A stretch of 64,000 bases of DNA from GCA-2699365 sp036160955 (GTDB lineage Bacteria > Verrucomicrobiota > Verrucomicrobiia > Opitutales > Coraliomargaritaceae): NCBI GenBank assembly GCA_036160955.1, contig JAYYDJ010000095.1, positions 10,403-74,402 of the forward strand. The letters are read 5' to 3'. The position numbers were made by a program, and so were the translations under genes. Every line of letters begins with the position of its first letter. Positions within the stretch are counted from its first letter, which is position 1. Shown here piece by piece: positions 1-9,253 of the stretch. The notes under the pieces are model-generated. The model was not told the origin of the DNA. It made no database searches and saw nothing but the letters and a program-made list of their open reading frames with translations.

Positions 1-1
1 G

Positions 2-118
2 AAGATGGATGCAGGCGCAGCAATGGTACAACTCTATACAGGTTGGATTTACCGCGGACCATTTTTTGCCAGAGTATTAGCTAATGCACTCAAGAGTCGT
101 GGCGATGAGTGGGTCTAA
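2..118 (+). CDS. pyrD: Dihydroorotate dehydrogenase (quinone), C-terminal fragment
   Basis: Only the last 38 codons are in the window; the gene starts before base 1. The frame reads an Ala-Gly-Ala segment followed by VQLYTGWIYRGP and ends at TAA (116-118). This matches the C-terminal FMN-phosphate-binding segment of class 2 dihydroorotate dehydrogenases (typically AGA..VQLYTG..YRGP). The family oxidises dihydroorotate to orotate in pyrimidine synthesis, passing electrons to membrane quinone. The gene converges on lipA with only ten bases between their stop codons. Identification rests on one short but well-conserved motif, so the exact subclass is inferred. Confidence 0.8.
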   Translation, partial: KMDAGAAMVQLYTGWIYRGPFFARVLANALKSRGDEWV

Positions 119-128
119 GCAAGCTAGA

Positions 129-1076
129 TCAGACTTCAGAGAGCTCTTTTTTAACTTTAACACTCTTAGTTTTTATTAGCTCTTGCTTTGCTAGCATTTT
201 CCTACGACGTGCTAATACGTCAAACAAATCAGATTGCTCATCTGCATGATAAGAGGAACGCACAAGTGGCCCTGATTCACAGACACCAAAGCCAATTTCC
301 AGGGCATATTTTTTCCATCTCTGGAATTCATCTGGTGTGACCCAACGATCGATAGGAGAGTGCTTTTTCGTAGGTTGTAAATATTGTCCGATTGTAAGAA
401 TATCGACTCCAACATCGACCATGTCTTGCAAAGTTTGTTTGATCTCGGACTCCTCTTCTCCAATACCAAGCATAATGCCAGATTTTGTTATGAAGCCACG
501 ACTTTTTGTATGTTTTAAGACCCACAAAGAACGTTCGTAACGAGCAGTTTTTCTTATGGGGCGTTGCAGACGCTTTACCGTTTCCATATTGTGATTGAAA
601 ATATCAGGGCAGGCATCGAGTACAATATCGAGATATTCTTGCTGACCACGAAAGTCAGCAGTGAGTACTTCAATCGCACAATCTGGTTTACGATGACGAA
701 TTGCTCTAATTGTAGCTGCCCATACAGAGGCACCACCATCTTTTAGATCATCTCTAGCGACAGATGTAACAACAGTGTATTTTAAGCCCATTTTGGCGAT
801 TGACTCAGCTACTCGGGCTGGCTCACCTAAATCGAGTTCTGTTGGGCGACCGGTTTGGATAGCACAAAAAGAGCAAGAACGAGTACAGACATTTCCAAGA
901 ATCATTACCGTAGCAGTTCCGCGAGACCAACACTCACCCATATTTGGGCATTGAGCGCTTTTACATACTGTGTGTAGATTATGAGTATCAACTATCTCAC
1001 GAGTCGCTTTGTAGCCAGCACTAGTTGGCAATTTGGCGCGAAGCCAAGTAGGTTTTCGATTCTCCATATCAACCAC
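129..1076 (-). CDS. lipA: Lipoyl synthase (radical SAM)
   Basis: Inserts two sulfurs into protein-bound octanoyl groups to make lipoyl cofactor for the 2-oxoacid dehydrogenases and the glycine cleavage system. The 315-residue protein has both [4Fe-4S] ligand sets: the auxiliary-cluster cysteines C38, C43 and C49 (CX4CX5C) and the radical-SAM CX3CX2C motif C64, C68, C71. The family-typical RSSY segment that carries the last auxiliary-cluster ligand is present near the C-terminus (about residues 271-274). Length is normal. The start at 1076 lies inside the end of lipB (8-base overlap), so the two are translationally coupled and follow the secretion genes on the same strand. Confidence in function is high. 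Confidence 0.96.
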   Translation of the reverse strand: MVDMENRKPTWLRAKLPTSAGYKATREIVDTHNLHTVCKSAQCPNMGECWSRGTATVMILGNVCTRSCSFCAIQTGRPTELDLGEPARVAESIAKMGLKYTVVTSVARDDLKDGGASVWAATIRAIRHRKPDCAIEVLTADFRGQQEYLDIVLDACPDIFNHNMETVKRLQRPIRKTARYERSLWVLKHTKSRGFITKSGIMLGIGEEESEIKQTLQDMVDVGVDILTIGQYLQPTKKHSPIDRWVTPDEFQRWKKYALEIGFGVCESGPLVRSSYHADEQSDLFDVLARRRKMLAKQELIKTKSVKVKKELSEV

Positions 1077-1710
1077 TTATAGTTGCAAAAATAGCTTCGA
1101 ACTCAACTGCTAATCGTGATTTAATCAATTTTGAAGAGGGTGGATTGTTTAGCTCCTTTGCTATGGATGTTACTTCTCCATCGGTTATACCGCAAGGTAC
1201 AATACCTTTAAAGTAAGATAAATCAGTGTTAACATTCAATGCAAGACCGTGATAGGTAACCCATGATCGAACGGCGACTCCAATAGCACAAATTTTTCGG
1301 TGATTTTCTAGCCATATTCCAGTTTTTCCATCTCTTCTAGAAGTTACTAAATTGAAATGACTAAGTGTTCGAATCACAACTAATTCTAGATCTCGTAAAT
1401 AAGCATGTAGATCTTTACGAGCTTGAAGTGAAAAGATTGGATAAACCACTATCTGACCAGGACCATGATAGGTAATGTCACCACCGCGATTAGATTTCAA
1501 AAACTCAATGCCCCGCTTAGATAGTTGCTTTGGAGACCAAATCAAGTGCTCAGACACGTTTTTTCGCATTCCCGTAGTAAATACAGGATTATGCTCAGTA
1601 ATTATTAAAGTATCTCCAATCTGGCCATTAATCCTCTGCTGAACCAAGGCCTTTTGTTGCTCTAAGGCATCAGAATAATTGGTGCGACCCCAATCGACGA
1701 CGGTTAGCAT
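1069..1710 (-). CDS. lipB: Octanoyl-[acyl-carrier-protein]-protein N-octanoyltransferase
   Basis: Transfers octanoate from acyl carrier protein to lipoyl domains, the step before LipA. The 213-residue protein has the LipB signature RGGDITYHGPGQ (residues 75-86), the catalytic lysine K139 in RKICAIG and the catalytic cysteine C173 in VPCGI. The N-terminus runs straight into the usual WGRTNYSDAL segment, supporting the start at 1710. It overlaps lipA by 8 bases downstream and begins 4 bases after the stop of the preceding secretion-cluster gene, so it may share that transcript. Confidence 0.95.
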   Translation of the reverse strand: MLTVVDWGRTNYSDALEQQKALVQQRINGQIGDTLIITEHNPVFTTGMRKNVSEHLIWSPKQLSKRGIEFLKSNRGGDITYHGPGQIVVYPIFSLQARKDLHAYLRDLELVVIRTLSHFNLVTSRRDGKTGIWLENHRKICAIGVAVRSWVTYHGLALNVNTDLSYFKGIVPCGITDGEVTSIAKELNNPPSSKLIKSRLAVEFEAIFATISG

Positions 1711-1714
1711 GTGG

Positions 1715-2254
1715 CTAGTTTTTGTTGGGCAAGATGACTCTACGGCGTGGAACCACAGCAGACTTATTTACTATCTGTGGTTTAGGTGGAGTTAATGTTG
1801 TAGGACGTCGTGGTGAGACTTCTTTACTGATCGGGGCAGACACGGCTACTGGTAACGGGCTATCGTTTGCGGAAATCAAGATCAATTGTTCAACCGTACC
1901 ATTCATACTGAGAGTCAGCGACATAGACTGGGGGTTATAATTCATAGCTTTTATTCCATTTGATCCTTCATTCTCAGTCACCCAATAGCCTTTATTTTCC
2001 TTTTTATTAAACAGGCTAAAGCGGTAGCTACCACCGAGTTGAATAATGCCACGAAATTCTATTTGCCGTGAAATAAGTCCATTACCTCCAGCGGGTTGGG
2101 GGCGTGGTGTCACTTTCTTAATGCCATAATCGTGGGGGAGAAATGGACTATTCTTAGGTAATTCTAAATTACTACCAGTTAGTGGATTAGATATAAAAAC
2201 CGCTATTATTAGGGTAGTCTTGGCAGTCATTAACTTTATTTCCATTTTTCGCAT
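1715..2254 (-). CDS. Small secretion-cluster protein, possibly GspC-like
   Basis: A 179-residue protein of the pseudopilin/secretin operon, 17 bases after gspD. It has an N-terminal hydrophobic stretch (about residues 10-24, signal peptide or membrane anchor). A central beta-rich region follows (about 65-125: FRGIIQLGG, YRFSLFN, KGYWV and a TLSMNG turn), then a Pro/Arg/Lys-rich low-complexity tail. The central pattern resembles the periplasmic homology region of GspC/PilP proteins, which bind the secretin N-domain. No other gspC candidate lies in the cluster, so a connector role between secretin and inner membrane is plausible. That is inference from position and a weak pattern; the family was not recognised outright. 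Confidence 0.45.
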   Translation of the reverse strand: MRKMEIKLMTAKTTLIIAVFISNPLTGSNLELPKNSPFLPHDYGIKKVTPRPQPAGGNGLISRQIEFRGIIQLGGSYRFSLFNKKENKGYWVTENEGSNGIKAMNYNPQSMSLTLSMNGTVEQLILISANDSPLPVAVSAPISKEVSPRRPTTLTPPKPQIVNKSAVVPRRRVILPNKN

Positions 2255-2271
2255 GTTTTGATGAATAAAGA

Positions 2272-4536
2272 TTAATTATTAGATGTTTTCCACAATTCAC
2301 TAATTTTATCCTTTAAATAGGGCTTTTTTAAATCACTAGTAGCATCATCAATTTCTAGAATAGCCTCTGTAGAAATTTTGGGCATATTCTGTTTGATCTT
2401 CAAATCTTGTTGCTCCCTCATTAGGCCGAAATGCCTGAATCTGTTATTTGTTTCTTTATCCTTACGAATGGGCTCATCTTCGAAGGCGCTACCGTCCATG
2501 TAAATATCTCCAGTGGTTCCAGTATCTAAGTACTCCAGTACTGCTTCCCGCTCCTTTAAGCGATCGATAGCTTCTTGGCTCATTTTGTTTGTTTCCACAG
2601 GATTCTTTAATATCGTTGGCCTAATAAAAATTATTAGTTCCGAGCGCGTATACTTCACAGTTTCTCCGCTGAAGACTTTCTTTAGTACTGGTAATCTTCC
2701 AATGATAGGAAAGTAGGTATTAGATATATCTTTCTTATTTTCCTGTAAGCCACCCAGTATAATGACATCGCCATCATTAACAGTAATAGTAGAATTGGCT
2801 TCTCGCTTGCCGATAATCGGCTGAGTATCAATCGAGCCATCAGCTGTGGAGGATTTACTCACAGCTTGAACAGTATCAATGGTCTGCTCAATTTGTAGCT
2901 GCACAGATCCATCAGCGCCGATAAGGGGTGTTGCGGAGAGCTTGATTCCAACATCGCGATACTCAACTTGGGTTTGAACATTTCCTACACTCGATGTAAA
3001 TGATGTCGAGCCGGTTTGAAAGGGTCGAGATTGGCTGACATTGATGACTCCTTCTTCGTTATGGCTCACTACTATTGAAGGAGTTGATAATATTTTAATC
3101 ATATTGTCACTTTCAGCGATATCGAAAATTGCATCTAAAGAATATTTTCCCTCCCATCTTGATATGTTAGAGATAGAGATAGGGTCATTATTAGCATCCA
3201 GTAAAGGAGCCGTCGTAGATACAATTTTGCCGAGACTGCCGGTTAATTGGGTCAAGCCATCTGCATATTGAAGATTAAATCGACTGAATCCACTAGCTTG
3301 GTCTTCATCTAATGTTACTTCAGTTATAATTGCCTCAATACGAACCTGGGGTAGTGGAATATCTATTTTATCGATGAGTTCTTTGATCGTTCGCAGATCG
3401 CTTGGGGTGCCATATGCTACAATAGAATTGGTACGCTCGTCAGCTGATAATCCTACAAAGTTAGAGAACTGCAAGGCACTATTAGACTCGCTGCCGCCCG
3501 ATGAGCTGCGTGCATTCACTGTGTTTGGCGCCTGAGGTTGTGGTGCTTGGTTGTTAGCGTTTTCGCTTTGTTTTTCTCGGGCAACTTTCGCGTCTTCCTC
3601 ACGACCTTCTTCTTGACCAGAGATAATATCCTCAATGATGGGGACGACTTCTTCTGCTTTTGCTTGCCGCAACTGAAACACTTCACTGCTGGTAAGTGGT
3701 GCGGCGTCCACATCTACTTTTTCAACAACATCCATAATCATCTCTAGGTTTACAGGATGAGATACAATGATAAGTTGATTGGTACGTTCGTCAGCAGTGA
3801 CACTTGTGTTGCCCTCTAAATAACTTTTTAGAGGGCCATTTATTAAGTCTTCGAGTTGCTTCTGCATTTCATCTGCTTGAATGTAATTGAGTTTAACAAA
3901 CTGCATAGTTTCTCTTAAATATTGCGGCTGGTCAGCTTCCGTCACAATATTTTCGATACGTTGTAAATTGATTAGTGCATCGGTGATAAGGAGTGCATTC
4001 GATTTTGGGAAGAGAATAAAACTCGAACTCTGCGACATTAGTGGAGTAATTATTGAGGCGCTAGTTTGTTCTGCATTTAAATATTTAAAGCGAAATAATT
4101 TAGCGTATATTTGCTGACTAGGCGCTAGCTCCAGAGTAGTACCGATTAGCATTTCTGGAACGTGCCGGTTTACTTCTGTAGCAGGTACAGCTTTCATAAA
4201 GCGACCACCCATTTCGGTGAGCATGATTCCATTGAGAGTGAGCAAGCTTTCCAGCGCGAGCACTGCCTCGCCTTGGGTAATTGAACCTCGAGAGTTAAAA
4301 TTGATTTTTGCAGGAGATAAATCTTGGCGTCGTAGAATAATCTTACCAGTAAGCTGCTCCAACAAGTCCAGTACCTGCAGTGCAGATTCATCACTTAGGA
4401 TAAGTGTACCAATCTCAATTTCCGGTGATCCGGATTGCGGCTCAACTACAGGCTGACTGGTGCGCACTTGAGCATGTATCACAGTTACTAAGCTGAGCAG
4501 CAAAATAGTGATGTATTTTGGCAGATTTTTTTTCAT
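2272..4536 (-). CDS. gspD: Type II secretion system secretin
   Basis: Outer-membrane multimeric channel of the type II secretion or related pilus machinery. The 754-residue protein has a signal peptide (about residues 1-22) and an N0-like domain (about 38-118). Several secretin N repeats follow, each with the NQLI..HP or TNSIVAYG type strand pattern. A Gln/Asn/Ser-rich linker (about 310-350) leads to the C-terminal secretin domain (about 395-660), which has the VGIKLSATP and VILGGLQ..K motifs and ends in the RSELIIFIRPTIL strand. A further roughly 90-residue polar tail may bind a pilotin. It follows the gspM-like gene by 35 bases. Whether it serves protein secretion or pilus extrusion cannot be told from this gene alone. 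Confidence 0.93.
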   Translation of the reverse strand: MKKNLPKYITILLLSLVTVIHAQVRTSQPVVEPQSGSPEIEIGTLILSDESALQVLDLLEQLTGKIILRRQDLSPAKINFNSRGSITQGEAVLALESLLTLNGIMLTEMGGRFMKAVPATEVNRHVPEMLIGTTLELAPSQQIYAKLFRFKYLNAEQTSASIITPLMSQSSSFILFPKSNALLITDALINLQRIENIVTEADQPQYLRETMQFVKLNYIQADEMQKQLEDLINGPLKSYLEGNTSVTADERTNQLIIVSHPVNLEMIMDVVEKVDVDAAPLTSSEVFQLRQAKAEEVVPIIEDIISGQEEGREEDAKVAREKQSENANNQAPQPQAPNTVNARSSSGGSESNSALQFSNFVGLSADERTNSIVAYGTPSDLRTIKELIDKIDIPLPQVRIEAIITEVTLDEDQASGFSRFNLQYADGLTQLTGSLGKIVSTTAPLLDANNDPISISNISRWEGKYSLDAIFDIAESDNMIKILSTPSIVVSHNEEGVINVSQSRPFQTGSTSFTSSVGNVQTQVEYRDVGIKLSATPLIGADGSVQLQIEQTIDTVQAVSKSSTADGSIDTQPIIGKREANSTITVNDGDVIILGGLQENKKDISNTYFPIIGRLPVLKKVFSGETVKYTRSELIIFIRPTILKNPVETNKMSQEAIDRLKEREAVLEYLDTGTTGDIYMDGSAFEDEPIRKDKETNNRFRHFGLMREQQDLKIKQNMPKISTEAILEIDDATSDLKKPYLKDKISELWKTSNN

Positions 4537-4571
4537 GGATAATGCAAAATATTTAATTTATTATACTCCAA

Positions 4572-5129
4572 TTACGGAGCAGATACAATAAGTTCTAGCG
4601 AGCTGATTTCATAGCGCACATCAAGTTCTTCAGGCTTACTGCGGTTGGCTGTAATGCGCATGCTTTGTTGATTGATATAAGGAGTTTGCTGACGAAGCAA
4701 TTTATTTAGTTCGATCAGTTGTTTTATGTTTATACGTTTTAATCGAACACGAATCGTGTGTTCATTAAAAATTTCACCTTCTTTTGATCTCACTGGATCA
4801 ATGTCAGCGAGATTAGAGAGCTGGCTTTGCCGTAGCAATTTATCAATCTGACCCGATAGTTGTGTTGCTGTATAAGTACGCGCTGTGTCAAGTTGTTCTT
4901 TTGCTTGTGCAGCTTCAGCGGAGTATGTGTCCGCTTGGTCTAACCAGAGTTGCTGTGTTTGTAAAATAGACGATGCTTCTTTTTTTGCGCTAATCCATTG
5001 GCCATAGCGCTTAAAACAATTGCCCGACCAAATACTCAACATAACGATTACGAAAAGTAGGGTGAGAAATTGTTCACGCAAACTCATACGCTTAAAATAG
5101 CCTTCTAATAATATGAGTCGTGCCTTCAT
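4572..5129 (-). CDS. GspM/PilO-like assembly protein
   Basis: A 185-residue bitopic membrane protein. A short cytoplasmic N-terminus precedes one transmembrane helix (about residues 20-36). Next comes a long coiled-coil-like stretch (about 45-100), then a periplasmic ferredoxin-like region carrying the RVRLKRINIKQLIELN pattern typical of GspM/PilO. In these machines GspM or PilO pairs with GspL or PilN to form the inner-membrane platform. The start codon overlaps the stop of the upstream gspL-like gene by four bases, as expected for obligate partners. The gene symbol is left empty because sequence identity in this family is always low; the assignment depends on topology and position. Confidence 0.65.
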   Translation of the reverse strand: MKARLILLEGYFKRMSLREQFLTLLFVIVMLSIWSGNCFKRYGQWISAKKEASSILQTQQLWLDQADTYSAEAAQAKEQLDTARTYTATQLSGQIDKLLRQSQLSNLADIDPVRSKEGEIFNEHTIRVRLKRINIKQLIELNKLLRQQTPYINQQSMRITANRSKPEELDVRYEISSLELIVSAP

Positions 5130-6217
5130 TCAGAGCTTACAGTAGTGTTGTCTTTTTCTGGCGTATATTCCAAAGTCATAGTGAAGGTAGTTTTTCCTGA
5201 TCGCGTCAAAGACTTAGGGTCTTGTGCTAAAGAAAATTCGCCAGAGCCCTTTAGTATCTCTATGTAATTGTTAAGCTCGTTGATCGTCTGTGCAACTCCC
5301 TCAATTGTTATGTTGTTACCTAATGTTGTTGTCGTGCTAGTAAAATAGATACCTCTAGGTCTCACGGTATTAAGCGCACCTAAAATAGCGACTGGCCGTA
5401 CCTCATTTTGAAACATCTGCTCTAGCTTATTAATTAAGTTGCGCTGTTCCTCTATTTTAGAGACGGCGCCAGATTGTTTAGCGATTAGATCCTCTTGCTT
5501 CGATGTCCATAAATTTATTCCCAATAAAATGCATTCAAGTGCGATAATAAATATAGCAAATATTGATGCCCAATAAAAGTATCGAGTAATACGTGCACTT
5601 ATGTTGCGCCTGCTTTTTTCTCTTTTTTTATATTCTAGGCTACGCACATCAGAGCGCCAAAGTTCAAGATCGTTAGGGGTGAATATAACATGTTCTGGAG
5701 GAGGATTTGAGTGCTCTAGTCCAGTAATTTCTTCTGAATCGCTATCACCTGTACAAGTATTTGTTGCCGTTACTACAAATTTGAAAGTGGGCAACCCAGC
5801 TTCATCTATCTCAATTTCTTTTTTTAATAAACTTAGTGCAGTACCATCATAGCTTGCTTGCACGGGAAAAGTATTTACTTCCAAAGAATTGATATCTGGG
5901 AGTACTGCAATTTCTGGAAGTACCCAAAGGTATGATTCTAATTCCTTGTAGTAACTATTTTTTAGTCGATCACGGTGTGTTGCAAATAAGAGTATCTTTC
6001 GTGAATTTTGGTCAAAACGAAAGCCCCAGTTTAATTGATCTATAGGAAAGGGCGAAGAGCCTTCCATGTTTAGTTCAGCAAAAGAATCAATTTCATTTTC
6101 GTCGACTTCAATTGGTAGCTCTGTGATATCTACAAAAAACAAATCATTAGGTAGAATTATGACTTCACGGCTTATATCGCTATGCTTGATTCGTTCTTCT
6201 GCAGCAGTAATTTTCAC
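5126..6217 (-). CDS. GspL/PilN-like platform protein
   Basis: A 363-residue protein with a roughly 200-residue cytoplasmic part, one transmembrane helix (about residues 210-233), a short coiled coil (about 235-270) and a periplasmic PilN-like fold. The periplasmic part includes GIYFTSTTT and ITIEGVAQTINELNNYIEIL, typical of PilN/GspL. The N-terminal part looks like the actin-like domain of GspL in reduced form (the SSPFPIDQLNWGF segment is characteristic of pilus PilM/GspL-type proteins). It probably connects the missing GspE ATPase to the pseudopilus platform. It is coupled to the gspM-like gene by a four-base ATGA overlap. Confidence 0.65.
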   Translation of the reverse strand: MKITAAEERIKHSDISREVIILPNDLFFVDITELPIEVDENEIDSFAELNMEGSSPFPIDQLNWGFRFDQNSRKILLFATHRDRLKNSYYKELESYLWVLPEIAVLPDINSLEVNTFPVQASYDGTALSLLKKEIEIDEAGLPTFKFVVTATNTCTGDSDSEEITGLEHSNPPPEHVIFTPNDLELWRSDVRSLEYKKREKSRRNISARITRYFYWASIFAIFIIALECILLGINLWTSKQEDLIAKQSGAVSKIEEQRNLINKLEQMFQNEVRPVAILGALNTVRPRGIYFTSTTTTLGNNITIEGVAQTINELNNYIEILKGSGEFSLAQDPKSLTRSGKTTFTMTLEYTPEKDNTTVSSE

Positions 6218-6247
6218 AAGAATTATTTCTATTATTAGTGAAGCGTT

Positions 6248-7348
6248 TTATTGCAGGATGTCTACAGCTGAATATCGCGCAGATTCTTGCTTTACAATAT
6301 GTGATTCGTATTCGCTTATTTGAATAATCTTAAATGGATATTGGATAGCATCTTGTTCTTCTAGAGTGCCAGTTTTTGAAATTTGTTCATTGCTAGTGCT
6401 TGGCAGTGAGCGGTTTGATGAGCTTGAGCTAAAATTAGGTTCCACTAAGGCGCTAAGTGTCATTGGAACCGAGCCGCGCGTCACTCTTATAGTCACTCGA
6501 AGTAAGCTAATTTCAGTGGTGAATAGATCGCCTCCTAGAAAATCTGGGAGCTCTTCAAACCATGGCCTATTTAGTAGTTGATCAAATATTCGATCTGGAT
6601 CCCAAGATTGATTTTCACTGAGTGCTGAAAGTAAGTCGCTAGAGACGGAATTAATATTTACTGGGCCTTTTATGGATACAGAAAATAGTTTATCCAATTG
6701 TTCAAATTTTCGATTAGGGAATCCGTTCTCATCAAAAAACTCATCTTGCCAAACTTTAATTAAGCGTAGCTCATTAAGTGATTGTAGCGGACTGTTAGCC
6801 GCTCGATAGGGTGGGTCCTCGTCTAGGTAATGTTCACTTTCCGCTCCGTTGAGGCGTTGATCCCCATCAATATCTATCCAGTCGGCTAAGGTACTAGTTA
6901 GTTCTCTGGTAGTGCCGTAATCGATTTCAAAGGTATCTTCAAGGATTCGATTTAAAGTTGGTTCATCGATTAAGTTTATCGGTAAGCGTGCACTTTCATC
7001 AGTAATATTAATGGATATAGAGCACCCATCTAGCGGTTTTTCTTGAGCATAGTACAGCGGGTCTGCCCAACCCTGTTCGGGAGCGTATAATTTGCCCCCA
7101 TCAATGAGTGCCACTTCATGAATGGTTGCTAAAGAGAGCTCTAGCAGACTGTATGCATAGGCTCGTATTTCTGGACTTTGATTAAATAAAGTTCGGTATT
7201 TGAGATCGTCTACCGCTTCATCAACAAAGCGTGTTACCAAATATGCAAGGAGCGCAATAATAGCGAGAATGGCGACTAGTATACTGCCATTATTTTTACG
7301 GTTTATGGATACGTTTAGCCTGCCTTTTCTGTGAGGGTATTGGTACAC
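6248..7348 (-). CDS. gspK: Type II secretion minor pseudopilin GspK-like
   Basis: A 366-residue protein with a basic N-terminus (RKGR, RKNNG) and one hydrophobic prepilin helix (about residues 24-42, GSILVAILAIIALLAYLV). As in GspK, it lacks the Glu5 found in the other pseudopilins. The large periplasmic part has the INLIDEPTLNRILED, LADWIDIDGD and SPLQSLNELRLI segments that mark the GspK SAM-like/calcium-binding domains. GspK caps the pseudopilus tip together with GspI and GspJ, whose genes precede it directly (9-base gap to gspJ). Length fits the family. Confidence 0.85.
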   Translation of the reverse strand: MYQYPHRKGRLNVSINRKNNGSILVAILAIIALLAYLVTRFVDEAVDDLKYRTLFNQSPEIRAYAYSLLELSLATIHEVALIDGGKLYAPEQGWADPLYYAQEKPLDGCSISINITDESARLPINLIDEPTLNRILEDTFEIDYGTTRELTSTLADWIDIDGDQRLNGAESEHYLDEDPPYRAANSPLQSLNELRLIKVWQDEFFDENGFPNRKFEQLDKLFSVSIKGPVNINSVSSDLLSALSENQSWDPDRIFDQLLNRPWFEELPDFLGGDLFTTEISLLRVTIRVTRGSVPMTLSALVEPNFSSSSSNRSLPSTSNEQISKTGTLEEQDAIQYPFKIIQISEYESHIVKQESARYSAVDILQ

Positions 7349-7356
7349 TTTTTGAA

Positions 7357-8247
7357 TTAAAAAAGAATTGTGCTGTATGAAGTGACTGGGATTGTGAGAG
7401 TACGCATTTTTATTTCATTTTCATAAACAAAAGATAGCTGAATAGCTCTAGGTAAGAGATATTCTCGATTAGTAGAGTTTTCTCCTTCTTTAGGTTTTTT
7501 CTCAATTTCCCACTTTTCAAAGCTTGAATCCCAATAGACGTACTCTAGTGATTTTACGTAAGGACTTATTAAAGTTCGCCTTAAATCTTCGACAGTTTCA
7601 GTTTTCTCCTGAAGGACTGAATGCCACAACACGCTCAAGCCCTTGGAGGAATCAAAAAATAGGTATACCTCGACTTGATCTAGGCTAGGTTGGGCGCTTT
7701 CAGAAACAAATAGCGGAGGGGTGTAGTTAAGTTTAAAATGTAGTAATGGCTCTTGGTAGTTAGGGGATCCTGGTAGTTTCTCCCATATTATTGGTGTAGA
7801 ATCTCTATTTCTTAAGCTGGTTTCATATGTCATTAAGCCTCTAGAATTAGAATCATATCTGAGATTTTCTTGCGGATCTTTTTTTCGGCCAGCAATATAC
7901 GTATCGTTTTGCTCAGACGGAATTTCTGAGGTACTTAGAATATTTATCTCTGCACCATTTTGTTGCTGCTTAAATGAATTTTTGTTATCATTTAATTTAA
8001 TGTGGTTCCCAGCTGATAGTAGCATAACATTAATAAATTCAGTGACTCCATCCACGTGATCTTCGAAAAAATTTCGCTGCGATCGCTCCGCCCATATATT
8101 GCTAATGGATACAACAAAAGAGGTGGCAGCAGTCAGTAAAAACCCTGCTACAGCGAGTGCTAGTACGACTTCTATCAAGGTCATTCCGCTACGAGAAAGA
8201 GACCTTTTTATGGGTAAAAATTTGTTACTATGGCTGCATCGAAACAT
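7357..8247 (-). CDS. gspJ: Type II secretion minor pseudopilin GspJ-like
   Basis: A 296-residue prepilin-like protein. The type III signal sequence ends in RSGMTLIEVVLALAV (about residues 19-33): the Gly-Met processing site, the Glu5 equivalent, and a hydrophobic helix. The C-terminal part is beta-rich with an LEYVYWDSSFEKWEIE segment followed by LPRAIQLSF, the usual GspJ pattern (calculated strands, then a proline-arginine-alanine turn). The start ATG overlaps the stop of gspI by one base. A prepilin peptidase must process it; none is in the window. Confidence 0.82.
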   Translation of the reverse strand: MFRCSHSNKFLPIKRSLSRSGMTLIEVVLALAVAGFLLTAATSFVVSISNIWAERSQRNFFEDHVDGVTEFINVMLLSAGNHIKLNDNKNSFKQQQNGAEINILSTSEIPSEQNDTYIAGRKKDPQENLRYDSNSRGLMTYETSLRNRDSTPIIWEKLPGSPNYQEPLLHFKLNYTPPLFVSESAQPSLDQVEVYLFFDSSKGLSVLWHSVLQEKTETVEDLRRTLISPYVKSLEYVYWDSSFEKWEIEKKPKEGENSTNREYLLPRAIQLSFVYENEIKMRTLTIPVTSYSTILF

Positions 8248-8726
8248 TATTCAAAATCTCGAGAATTCATAAGCTCTCGTCTTTTAGTTACAAGTAAGTC
8301 GCTGCGCTCATCACTCTTAGACCAAGTCGGGCGTAGTAAATACAGTGACTCCAGATAGTTCTCATCAGTGCCTTCAATGGGGTCACTAAAATTTATTTCG
8401 AACAGGACTTTAAACAAGTCGATAATTTGAGATTCTTCGATCGAGCACCTCCATGTAGCAAGACCAGAATGAAGAGTTTCGAAATCACCACCATCTTCTG
8501 CATCGTCCCTATTTTCTTCTAGTAGTAATTGTAGGCGTACCGCACGAATATCATCGGTACGCAGCGAATTGTTTTGACCATGTTCGCGCGCAAGTAGTGC
8601 ATTTACAAAGGCTGAAGTAAGAACGATGGAAGCGGCTGCGAAGAGTGCAACTGCGACCACAACTTCAATAAGTGAGAATCCATGACGATTTTTAGATATA
8701 GATTCGTTTGATTTTTTGGCTGTCAT
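8247..8726 (-). CDS. gspI: Type II secretion minor pseudopilin GspI-like
   Basis: A 159-residue prepilin. After a basic leader it has NRHGFSLIEVVVAVALFAAA (about residues 13-32), a canonical prepilin cleavage site (Gly-Phe) with Glu at +5 and a long hydrophobic helix. The remainder is a small periplasmic domain. It is assigned as GspI from its small size and its place between gspH and gspJ; the three minor pseudopilins H, I and J are hard to separate by sequence alone. It overlaps gspH by four bases (ATGA) and gspJ by one base. Confidence 0.75.
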   Translation of the reverse strand: MTAKKSNESISKNRHGFSLIEVVVAVALFAAASIVLTSAFVNALLAREHGQNNSLRTDDIRAVRLQLLLEENRDDAEDGGDFETLHSGLATWRCSIEESQIIDLFKVLFEINFSDPIEGTDENYLESLYLLRPTWSKSDERSDLLVTKRRELMNSRDFE

Positions 8727-9253
8727 GGAGAGGATACCTTTCGCAAGCTGGAAAATGGATCATAAACATGTCTTTTGCTAGTGCCTTCACCTTCATCGAT
8801 CTCGACAACAAATGGTGTCGAACTTCGGTCAGGTGCAAATTGTACAGCTGCTATTTGGCTACGGCTTTGAACTGGATCCACAATGGGCGACATGCCTTCA
8901 GAAGATAAAACCGAATAAAACACAATACTGCCACGTCCATTTTCTCTGAATACTTCATCTAATTGGAATTGGACTAGGGTATTATTACCGGAGCTTAGAA
9001 CGAGTTGCCCTGTTTGATCATCATAATAGAGGACAATGATTTTTTTTGTGCTTGCTGCTAAGTAGCGACCTTCACGAATAGAAGCATCTAAAATGTCGAC
9101 CGTACTTAAGCTATCACCTTTATTAGCGAATGCAGCGAAATTATAAATCACAATACTACTCGCCACTGCCATCAGCGCTAAAACCAATAGAATCTCAATT
9201 AAGCTAAAAGCGCTTAATTTTTGGATTCGTTTATTTCCAATTGCCGATATCAT
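8723..9253 (-). CDS. gspH: Type II secretion minor pseudopilin GspH-like
   Basis: A prepilin of about 176 residues when started at the ATG ending at 9253. That start places SAFSLIEILLVLALMAVASS at residues 14-33 after a short basic leader (GNKRIQK), the normal prepilin length. The frame is open as far as 9349, but those upstream codons lie entirely inside gspG, give an atypical leader, and are rejected; an ATG at 9271 is a second possibility. The rest is a GspH/FimT-like beta domain (LDASIREGRYLAASTKKIIVLYYD). It overlaps the end of gspG by about 22 bases and gspI by four. Confidence 0.75.
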   Translation of the reverse strand: MISAIGNKRIQKLSAFSLIEILLVLALMAVASSIVIYNFAAFANKGDSLSTVDILDASIREGRYLAASTKKIIVLYYDDQTGQLVLSSGNNTLVQFQLDEVFRENGRGSIVFYSVLSSEGMSPIVDPVQSRSQIAAVQFAPDRSSTPFVVEIDEGEGTSKRHVYDPFSSLRKVSSP